Assembly: GCA_023634235.1 (NCBI GenBank)
Contig: JAMKCF010000004.1
Location: forward strand, 27,536,527-27,600,526
Reading direction: 5' to 3'
DNA length: 64,000 bases
Source: Pisaster brevispinus
Lineage: Eukaryota > Echinodermata > Asteroidea > Forcipulatida > Asteriidae
The translations under genes and the position numbers were made by a program. Under the pieces are notes generated by a model, which was not told the DNA's origin, ran no database searches, and saw only the letters and a program-made list of their open reading frames with translations. Shown piece by piece: positions 15,001 through 27,000 of the stretch (the stretch's first letter is position 1; the number at the start of each line of letters is the position of its first letter).

Positions 15001-18000
15001 TGGCTTTAGCTGAAATTCCCCATTATAAGCCATATCTGCCTATGCCTATTTCTAACTATTGGATTTCCTGTTGAAAACTCCAATGTAGTAAATGCCTAAC
15101 TACAGAAAAACCTGTAGATGAACAAGTCTCTTCATGCTCTTGTTGCTAGTGATCTGGGATGGAAAACTTGGCAAACTATGTATATGCTCTTTCCAGCGGT
15201 ATACATTTTGTTTGGGGTATGTTTATTTGCAAGGCAGTAAATAATAATGAATGTTTATTGTAATGCACAAATGTGCTTCATGGGCTAAGTAGGCGAGAAC
15301 AGTGTTTATGTACTATGTCCAGTCAGACAGACAAAAGTTATAATCAAATCTTGACATACCAAGTGCAATCAAAGTCTATTGAAGAGAAAATCAGCAAATA
15401 GTGTATTAATAAAGATGGGTGATACTATCTGCACTTGGATTTTACAGCATGGTTTAAAGTTTGATAATATACTACACAGGTGATTTTCCACGTGCCTGGG
15501 CGTTACTTCTTGAGCATATTGAAGCCTCGTCGCTGAGTCAGAGCAGTGAAGTATCACTGGCAGCCCTTAAAAGCTTTCAAGAAATCTTGCAAATTCAACC
15601 AGCCAAGATGCCAAAGTCACTCAAGTCTTCTATTCCGGTTGCTACTGGCTTGCCTAATGACCTCCCCATCCCGGGAGAGGAACTCATCAAGAGGTCAAAC
15701 CATAAAGAGACTGTCCCAGACCAGAAGAGCCATGTCAATGGGGCCACAGCAACTCCATCATCAACAATCAATAAAGACATGTTTGACGACGCAGCGATGT
15801 GGGCGACGGCATGGCGCGTATGGCATAGCATTGGTATCACCAGCACCACGCCACCCAGCTCTCGCACGGCCAACTCACTCCCAACTCAGCCGTTCTTAAC
15901 AGCGCTGGTGCAGATATTTCCGCCCTTGTTTGAGCACATCAAGCCAAGGTTTGTCGCAGCTGATCTGCAGAAGTTGTGTACGGTGTTGCAGTGCGCAGTG
16001 TCGGTGCCAGTACAGGCTGACGTATCCGTCTTCATTATTCCATCATTGTCTGATTCGGATCTCACTCCACTACAAGAGGCAGTACTCCATTGTCTGTATG
16101 TTGTACAACAGGTGAGATGTAACACACTACCTCATTGCTTGTAGCAGTAACTCAAATTATCACTGCCCCAAATCGATCACAGTTAACCAAACTTACTGAA
16201 CATTCTTTCATAAATTTGTTCTGGTAATGAAACAAAGGATGCCTCACATAAGTAAACTTAATCACTGTAGCTCGCAAGCTTAATAAGGAAACCTGTAAAC
16301 AAGGGTGCTTGCCATGTGAACCAGAAACGCCGGGGTTAACCCCTACTCTTCCACGATAAGTGTTCTGGGTTCTTTTCACAAGCATAACCATTCCTAGTAC
16401 ACAGGACCTACAGCTCAATGTCGCATCCGAAGAACAAAGAAGTTATGGTAAAGTATCTTGTTTCAAGTGCCACGACTGGGACTCGAACCTACACTCTGCT
16501 GATCAGAGACACCGGAGCTTGAGTCACAATGCTCTTGACTGCTCGTCCATGACTCGCCATTCAAATGACTAGTTTGGTTGGTTTGTCTGTGTGATACCAA
16601 ATCCATCAAATTCAGGTAAACTACAGGATTCCTCATCCCAAACTGTCTTGAATTCCTACAAAGACCACTGTGTGTGTCCAGTGACTAGAGGCCATTGTGA
16701 ATCTCAGCGTAAGCAGTGGGCAACGCAACAATTTTATTGATGTAATAATTGCATCATGAATAAAGAATATTATTTTGCATTTAACCCTACACCATTGTGT
16801 GGTAAGCACTGTACACTCAGTGCTTTGCAGAGTTCCATGTAAAGAAAATCCACAGGCAAACTACTGTGGAGGGATTTGAACCCATGACACCTGCCAATCT
16901 AGAGCAGATGTTTTGCCACAAGACCACTTGACCAGAGGCCAGATTGAGTCAAGTACTTAACAAATTCTATAATTGTTTTCTTTATGCTAATTTGTTCAGG
17001 CTATAGGTAATGGGTCTGAGTCCATGCAGTCAATGTATCCTGCAGTATTTGATCAACTCCTGACCTTCGTTACGTACTCGTGTCAAGCGCCCTCATTTGG
17101 CCAGATTGAGACCAAGGTCGTTACTAAAGCCTCATCCAAACAGGTCAGTTGTTCATCTTATGTTAATAATTCTATCATTGCTTTCATGCACTTTTGATGA
17201 CATGATGTTCACCAAATGTTGATTATTTCGTTAGTCTCTTTGAATCAAGATAAGGTACAGCCCTGGAAGTGTTTACAAAATCGGCGCTACTGGAATGCTT
17301 GCCTTTTTCATTCAATATATTGTTGGTAATGCTTGAAGAAACGCTGCAACTGGTATGCTTGACTGTCATATCTAGCACAACAATGCGAACAAATGTTTGC
17401 AAAGTGTTAGTGTGTAAGTGTATCTTTAAACCCTCACAGTCTCATTTTGCATTCAAAAGTACTCTTAGTGGATTTTCTTCTTGTGCGTCTCTTTTCTTAT
17501 CGTTTCATTTCAGAACTAATATGTCGTTTCTCTTTTTCTAGCTTCTGAAATCCTTTCTATAACAAATTCCATTTTTCCCCATACTTCTTTCTTTGCATCC
17601 GTTCTTGTCGCATTTTCATCCTTTCTTATTAACTGTAAGTGGTCTGTGCATTTGTTGATGCCCAAATCAAGTTTGTGTAATGTTGTGGGCAAGCAGACAT
17701 GTGCCATGGGCCTTTATGACCTCGTTGTACACACATATCCTCAGGCAGATTAGCGTTGTGAAGTGGTTAAGAAGACGGCTTGACTATTGTTTGCTTAGTC
17801 CATTACTGTTTAAAAACAAACATATTTAACAAGGGTGACCCATCCAGCACAGCTGATTGTATGAGACCCTAACATTAAATCAAAGATAGAATACTAGCAA
17901 TGACAAGACTTTGGCAGAAAATGCATACAAAAAAAAGAGTTACTCAAAATGGACAATTACATTCTAGGACGAATGGATGAAATTACACAACCTATCAGCC

Positions 18001-21000
18001 AACCAGACAATTAAAAATGCAAGAAGAATAATAATAAATAAATAAATACAAATTTTCACCCCAAAATATGATACCAGCACCTGCCCCCCCTTCCTCCCGA
18101 TTGTTTCATGTAGTTTCTTCCCAAGGAGTAACGAATGGTGTTTTTTTTGTCCCCATTCTATCCACACGGATCTGTATAGTTTGATCGGGCAATCTTTGAA
18201 TGGAAGGTATTGTACCCCTTAAACATTATAACATCATATCTGCTGTGTATCATTCCACCCATAGACTTTCCATTACTTGGAGCTGCTTGCACCCATGTAG
18301 CCTGGTTTCACACATTAAGCATGTTTTTTTGCCTGCCTCTCGGGAAAATGGAATTAGTTTTTGCATTTTCACTTCCCAAACTGTTATGCAAACTGAAGAC
18401 TATTGCCAGTGTGATTGGCCGCTTCTTTGTTTCTCGTACTATTTGTGGTATTTATTTATTTATATTTATTTTAAAGATTTAGCGAAGCAATGATTAAAAA
18501 AAAACCAGAATCTTACTTCTATTAATGTCGGTAAAAACACTTAATATTTTGAGATATTTCTGCTTGACTCACTTTGATGGAGAAAATGATAAGTGTAGGT
18601 CTAAGCCATCAGTTCAAGCTAGATGCATGGAGGTACATGCAAGGCTACACGTACTTGTTACCAGTGAACAAAGTAGCCTGTACGTGTGTAGATTATTGCT
18701 ACCCTCCTATGCCCTCCCACCTCCTTCCCCAAGGTAGATTTAGAATTGTTGGTCTGTTGTGCAATTTGTTTTGGGCTGTCTGGGTTTGTGCTAGTATAGA
18801 CATCATAACACTTATTTATCTTCAAGTTATTTGATTTATTTTGCAAGAGACGTGTTATTGTGACAATTTATTTTTATGTACGTTTGGTGTAATAAAGCAC
18901 TGTGGCACATGTATATGATGTAAATCGCTTTTTAACCTGTTGTTGATAGAGAGCGGGGCCCATTTCATAAAGCTGTTAAGCAGAGAAACCTGCTTAGCAA
19001 ACTTATTTGCTTAGCAACAAATTATATGGGCACCAGTCACAACAATGTAAACTTCATGGAATTTTGGGCGGTTACTGATTCTGCTAAGCAATATTGTGCT
19101 TAGCAAGTTTTTGTGCTTACAGGCTTTATGAAATTGAGCCCTGGTGATTTATATTTAATCTGAAAATAGTTTTTACAACAATGGCTGTTTTGCAGTGTGG
19201 GGACACCACAATGAAAATTGTACCCTAGACTGGATTCATTAATACACATACCTGCATGTTCCTGCCAACCCTCTCCGGCCAGGGCACAAAAATTAGCTTA
19301 GTACAACAAAATTATGCTTACTAGCAAGGTAAGGTTACCAGCCAAAATATAATGTCATATGTACAATCTGTGATTGGTATCCTGCTTATTTGGCTAAGCG
19401 GCAAGAATGGCGTTAGTCTTTGCCCTGATGCCCCTTGGAAGGTTCCAGCTCAAGTTTATCAATGAGAAACTTATAAGAACTAACAAAAATAACCAGGCAT
19501 TTAATTTATCATTTCTGTTGTATTACATGTAGGTCTTAGTACAGCAAGTTGTTAATGCTTTGTATAGTATTGTGAATGATAAGCATGCTTGTCCATATTT
19601 GAGTATTCTGTTATGATTGAAGTGTGTCTGTGCATTTGATGTCAGGTTAAATCTAAGCAGCATTATCTTCACTGTCGCAGATTCAGTACCCTGGGGCTGG
19701 ACTCATCTATACGCAGTTTTTATTTCTGCTTACAGAGCATCCCTAGGCAGAGTGTCTATTCCAGAATCACTGCTTACCAGAAGCAAGGCAGAAGGCACAC
19801 TAAGTGCTCAGCAGTACTTGTACAAGTGAAGACACAATTCAAATCCATTTAAAATACACGCAAAGGTGTCATTATCATTTATGAAATATATTTTTGCTTG
19901 GGCTTCTCATTCTGTTTTAGTAAGCAAACAAATTTGCTTACTGGTAAACAGCTTAGTAAAAATTCACATCTGTACAATTTTTGTATGCTTTGTATATTTC
20001 AGATTCCTATGACAACCCTCTTCCCCAAACACTATGAGTTTTTTAATTTGATCGTTTTTTGTATGTGCCCATGGATTTTTTGTCTTTACGATACAATGTG
20101 TATTTGAAAATACAAAAAAACAAAAATACAAAGAACACTTTTCTCTGAGCATACAGTGCTTCATATGTATGGGTAAAACAATAAAGACCTGAATAGTTGA
20201 CACTTGATGATTGACCCTCAAATAACCCCCATTATGCCAGAAGTAATCTAAGAACCCTCTCATCTTCAGCATTGATGGGATCACAAAGAAGGAGAACGTT
20301 CCTTCCAATCCTCACATCCTTAACTAACCCATGACAATATCATCACACTACAATGTAGGTACCGATGTTGTCCAGAAAACAGCACATGATGGTAAAAACC
20401 TTTACATGTTTATAAACTTTCGCATAATTTATAAAGTTAGCAAAAGGAAACTTTGAGCTTCTTATTTTTTGTGGATAGTGAAACTAAAATAGTCTAATGT
20501 AACATGCAGAAATATTTCTGGGAGTGACTGGACTTATACTAATGCTGCATTCTGATTGCTTGGGGTTACTAATTGGTTTGCTACTAACTATGGGTATTGC
20601 AAATATTACATAATCTCAAAAACAAAACTATTGTGGCCTCCAGCTAACTGAGGTGGTACAGAAACTAAAGCCACCCTCAGGTTGACCTGCATTTTGCTTG
20701 CGCTACAACGGATCCATTGGGATCAAGCAGAAAATGAATGCTCAGATCACTTTCATTTAGAAAACTTGTGAATGTCGGGGTACAAGTGACACCCTGACAA
20801 AATTATGCAAATGTCGCCCACATTCGGTCTGTGACAATGATTCCGTGATATAGACATAATTGCAGTTACATGACTTTTTCAATATGGTGGCATATATTTT
20901 GACGGAAAGATTGACACATGTAATTTGCGAGCCACCATTCTGTTGCTTATTTTCCCATACGCTGATTGGCTAACAGCAACTTATATGGACGCACGACTTC

Positions 21001-24000
21001 ATAACTATGCACAGGTCAACTGCCATTGATTCCCGCCTGTCGGGAACACCTTGCAGAAGTAGAAGTGTTTCTACTCTTGCGACTGTTGATATTTTTCTGA
21101 CGGCAACTGATGCTGATTGTCTTACAATCATGTTTGTAAATAATCGACTAATTATATGTTCCCGACAGTCCTAGCTCATGCGCAGCATCATCCTAAAAAT
21201 CCAGTCACTGACTGTTTTTATGTCATTACAAAGGAGACCTGAGGGTGGCTGAGGGCAAACTTACCCAAAAATGCAAACTAATGTCTTTGATTCTTGGCTT
21301 TTAAATTGATTCAAAGGTGAACCTTTGTTCAATGGTTTTACATATATTTGTGCGTGGTAAAGATTAGAAGCAGCTGATTTAGCACAAAAATGAAAGAAGA
21401 GCTCGCTTAATGGTTGGGGGAAATACATGTGTAAATCACAGGTTTTTGTCCGTAATTTGTACCAAATATCTGGAGAACAATTTTCTACATTTACAAGAAT
21501 GGCTTGATTATGAGACCAAAATGAGTCAGTTGCCATTGATCCATGGTAGCATAAAGATCACAAACTTTAAGATTCATATATCGGAAAATAATACGTTGAC
21601 TTTCAGGACGGTATGGTTGAATCCAAATCAAGTGACTTCATCTATGGCTCTTGCCATTGACTGAACTGACAACATTGAAGAACAGGCTTTTTCAGCAACC
21701 CAGCATTAGCGAATGCTGAAGCCATTCATTCCAATATGACTTAAGATAATGTCAACTTGATCACATCAATAAAACATGCAATCTTTGTCATCACTTTGTG
21801 CTTAAAAAAACAGACATTTTTGTATATTTCCAAAATATTTCAATCCTATAGTTTCACAGCACTAAATGCGGCAGAAAAACTCCATTGCACAATCATTTCA
21901 ACCAAAACACGACATTTCCTTCACAAACAGTAGCCAGGACTGTATCGGTTTGAATCAAACTCCATCATATCATTCATTTCATATTTTCATGTGGCAAATC
22001 CATGGGGGGGGGGGTTCTTACCCCATCTATATTTGCAAATTTTGCCGTATATTCTCCTTACAGTCTGTGTGTCCTTGTACACCTAATTATTGCCTAAAGC
22101 ATTTGATCTAAATTGCAACATCACTGCTTACCACTCATGCTGATTTTAGCCTTTAGTCAAGGCTGATGCGGCACCCCCAGATGACACGCACGAAAAAATC
22201 CCAGCTCCAGCTGATCTTTTTTCGTGCGTGATATCTGGGGGTGTCGCGTATGCCTTGACTATGCTGGTTTCAGCTGAAAATTTTGAAGTAACATACTTGT
22301 GACACCCCACACCGAAATCAGGCAAAAATAGTAAAATGCCATTAAAAGTAAAGACACCCAAAATATTTGCCTAGATGTCAATGTGATGTGAGGTCTTAAA
22401 CATTCTAAATGTTGAGAGAAATGTTGGTAAGTTTATACCAATACCAATCCTCCAGAGAAATATTTCCATCTGAAAGCTCACTGATTCTAAAGTTCATACC
22501 AGTACCAATCCTCCAGAGAAATATTTCCATCTGAAAGCTCACTGATTCTTAAGTTCATACCAGTACCAATCCTCCAGAGAAATATTTCCATCTGAAAGCT
22601 CACTGATTCTAAAGTTCATACCAGTACCAATCCTCCATAGAAATATTTTCATCTGAAAGCTCACTGATTCTAAAGTTCATACCAGTACCAATCCTCTATA
22701 GAAATATTTCCATCTGAAAGCTCACTGATTCTAAAAGTTTATAGTAGTACCAATCCTCCAGAGAAAAAGTTCTACCTGAAATACTGCTCAGCTTGAAGAC
22801 AAAAGCATTTTGAAGATACAAGAAATCACCTCTGCTTATTTTGATTGCATCAATCAAAATAAGCGTGATGAGTGTGCTCAAGATTCCCAACAAAACATCA
22901 GAATTTGTTTTCCACTCAAGCGTGACTGCCTAATTTGGAATGAATTAACTCAAACCAATGATGTCAGGTTGAGGATTTTCATTAACCAGTTTGCTTTGGA
23001 GGGCGCAATAACTCACAAAAGTCTTACAAGACACGCAGCTGCAGTCTTTTTGACATTTGACATAGCAACTGTTTCTATAGTCTGAAGAATTCAAATTTAA
23101 AGCAATAAACCCCAAGGGAAACTGATTGGGTGACTTGTGTATAATTTTGGGTTAAACAATGAACAAACTAACTTGAACCTGGGAACTCCAGATTAGCATG
23201 CCAAATTTTGTGACTAAGCAAGTCATTGTACCTGACATTGTTCAAATATAACTTATAAATCAAATGGATTGTTGACCCTTGTTGGCGTAACGCACAAAGG
23301 TGACTGGTGCAGTTGTATTCTAAATCAGGAACCATTAATTGCTTGTCATTATTTGAATGCTGGGATGGTTCTTGCAGTATCCTTCTCTTGGTGTGGGGTT
23401 TCCCTCTAATTTGAGCTAATGGAGTAAACTATTTGGTTTGAAAATTGTTTTGATGTTATTTTTATCAACTCAACTCGCCTGAGATCACCACCCTTAATAA
23501 ATCCTGGTTCCACCATATTGGATGTCAGATTCAATGTGTGTTTCTTTACATATAGTTACATTCAAACTGAGAACTTATAACAAAAGGGACAATATGTCAA
23601 CGATTGCTACAACAAAGGAAAATAATGGGGTCCACATTTCATTTGTTCGGACAAAGAGTTGAACAAAGGAGAGTCCATGATTGGAGGCCATAACACACTT
23701 GGGTGTGTAGTGCGTATTTTAGACACACCGCACACTTGGTTAGAAGCTCACCATGTAGTCTTATATGCAATTTGACTTCCAATATGGCATACCTTGGGCA
23801 TGCAGTAGCGGCATGTGACATCCGTGCAATGTAAATGCACTTGTAATAAAAGAAGTAAATAGGCTTGTCCAACAATTTTATAGTTTTGAGGTTTAAGCAT
23901 TTGGGTAGAGCTTGAACTCCTTTTCTTTTTTTTTCCTTTTGGCTTGTGAAATTAAAAGGGGTGATCAATAGCACTTTATTTCACTCTTCCATTGCATCTA

Positions 24001-27000
24001 CCCATCCCCTCCTTTGGAGTTAATGTAATTTGTTCAAATGGTTAAAGGTTAGTGTCATAGATTGATAGACTCCAAAGATTAATGGACTTGAAAACTTACT
24101 TGGTGAGTAGCACTGCAGCTATTGATATTATCAACTATTTTGAGAAAGGATTCCCTTGGAATCAATATGGTTTGGATAATTTTCCACCCAAAACATTTGT
24201 ATCCGAGAAACGATTCATGCATGAATTGTTGCTCAGATATCTGAGGGTTGGTGTCTGTTCATTAATGCTGCAGCCAGTGATGCGGTTGGTACCCGCTGTC
24301 ACCTCGCTAAGCGTGGATTGATTCTATGTTGTAAAAATAACGTGACAGTTTTTTGCTGTTTTCTCAGTAAATAGACACTGTATTCAGCATTAAAGTGACA
24401 AAAACCAATCTATGACACTACCTTTAAAGGAATCTGTTTTAATTATCTAACAATAGAATGTGTCTACTTTTCTTTTGTCCGCCTTGCTTCTGTACAGGAG
24501 AAATGGGATAATTATAGAGGCAATACCCAGGTATGTCAACCCTCAACCTACACAATAAATATCGAAGGAAAGAGTACGAAATCGAGTTCCTAATTTATTT
24601 GAGAAGGAAGTGGTGAATCAATGTAGAAAACTAGGTCATTGGTTTTGTAGTACAAGATGCTGAGCTTTAGCATAGTTGTGCAACAGCCTGATGCACACTC
24701 CATCATTTCTTTACCTGCATTCACTACCTTGAAATTTTGAGGCAAATAATAAAAGCGTTTTGCCTTATATTTGTGTGTTTTGTATTCGTCAATGTTTGTG
24801 TATTTTAGAAACACTGTGACATGATTTAATACAATTTCTTGATTACTTGTTTAAACTACAACTTTTTGTGGTTAATAAACCGGACTACTGTATCCTTCTT
24901 TCCAATTACATAACTTCTTTACATTTCTTGATATTCATACAATACTACTTTATTGTTATTCCCTTCTTAAATCATTTCTGTCATCCTTCTATTATGTTTT
25001 ACTTTCCCTATATTCCTATTTTCTAATCAACCTATCTCTCTTCCCATGTCCTTATTGTTTTTTCTTACTTTATCTGTAAGGTCGTTTAGAAACATTACTA
25101 AAGTTTGTTGACAGTAGGTTTAACTCGTTTCAAGACGCTTTACATGTAACTCAGTGTGTTTGAATGGATTCAAAGTTCATACTGAATCGGGTTTAAATAC
25201 CAAAAGTTAATGGGCGTGTAGCAAAGTCTTTGTGCACGTGTACAGCACATTACATATACAGTTTTTACATCTGTAGCCACATGTACATTGACATGTAGCG
25301 ACCACTTTTATATTTGTTCAAGTTGTACTCTGTGCTCATAGAAAAACTTGCTCATCGGTAATAGGTTGCCAGACAAAACACCATTTAGTGACTTTTATTT
25401 CTGACTGGTTCCCTGCAAGTTTTTTTGCAAAGCAAACAAATTTGCTAAGCACCATTTTCTGTTTAAAGCATTATGCGATTAGGCTCTAATTATACATCAA
25501 TTATTTGCTGTTATGATAAGGGGCTCTAAAGTTTCTCCCGCCCACAAGCCCTCAGAAGCCCTCGACTGTTATCAAACATTGAATTTTCTTTGCTGATCTT
25601 ATTATCACATTTTTGTAAATCTTATTTTTACAATTTTGTTGTGTTTTTTTGTATTTAGTTTGTAATGGGCATTGAGATTTCTTTCAATAATGTCAAGCAA
25701 TAATGATTATTATTTAATTGCTAAGTATTTGATTTGTGTTCAGTCTGATTGGGTATCCATGAACTACGTGCCATTTGCTGAGAAGGCCCTAGAGATGACG
25801 ACAGCGTTGTATAAGACCACCGCGAGTCACCCCCAAGTAGTGAGACTCCACGTTCTACAGAACATCCTGAAGGTATTACCCCAATTCACCTGACATCATC
25901 ATCATTATAATCTTGTTTGTTCCATTGGGGGAGTCACTGCCCTGTGTTTTATACAGTGTGGTGTGCATTTTTAGGTAACGCAGCGTTTACACGTTTACCT
26001 GATGACTCCCAAAATGCTGAATGTGGCACAGTTGACATGTGTGTTCAAGAGGTTGATACCTCTGTTTGTCATCAAAGCTGTCTTTGTCAACACTTTATTT
26101 GGTCTACTGGAAATAAACATACTCTGTGGTATCAATGCCTGATCTTCTATATGTTAACTACAACTCAAGTCTCAAAATGAAATCACTATACCAGTCTTTA
26201 CATTTTTACTAGCCCATTTTTTCAAAACTTAAAAAAACTCTACCCACTCAAGTAATATGCCTGTGGATTTTTTCACTGAGTATACAGTGCTTAACACATA
26301 TCAGTGTACTGGTAAACATTATCCGTGATGCAAATTTAACATCTATCAAATCGTTGTGGTACCATGGGGTTCAAACTGCCTGGAGCTACCGGGAAAGCTA
26401 TCACAACTGCATCTAACTCAACATCTTAAAGTTTGACCTCTGATAAGTGCCTTGCTTCATGCCAAGATTGGATGGTTTGGAGATACAGTACCAAATCCAT
26501 CAAACTCAAACAACACCATGACAAGGATTGTTACAATACACTTGTGATTCACACCATAGGTTCTTCAACTACCACTCGGCCTGAAATATGCATGCCCCTC
26601 CCCCACCACCTGGAAGCTAGCCATCAGCTCACTGCTTGAGATCCTACCTGTGGGGCTACCTGTTGCCAGACAACCATCAACAACGAGTCACTTTACAGAC
26701 ATGTGGCTTGACCTCGCAGCTGCATTTGAGTTATTTCTCTTCTCTGATCAGTGAGTGTTCAGTTTATGCAGTGATTGAGTTTCATTTTTTGTTTGTTTGT
26801 TTGTTTGTTTGTTTGTTTGTATGTTTGTTTAGATGGTCTTCCTGTCAAGAAACTTGTCAACTTCCCTTAAGGGGATATAAACACCTATCTGGCAACAGCC
26901 AATCTCTCTGATACAAACATAGGTTTAACGTCTAGGATTATGGATTGCACAAATGAAGAAATTGTGATTCAGTAACTAGACAAAAATACTTATTCTAGTC

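Larger units (their letters stand above)
17144..25743 (+). other. 8.6-kb MON2 intron 19, repeat-rich
   Basis: The largest intron. It contains two GGGCTCAATTTCATAAAGC-type element relatives, a ~580-bp inverted-repeat element, a 106-bp hairpin, a 61-bp minisatellite, a TTAA-bounded element and the microexon candidate, each listed separately. Stretches 17150-18900, 19400-20660 and 24550-25370 show no gene I recognise; (AAAT)n lies near 18025-18050. Confidence 0.8.
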
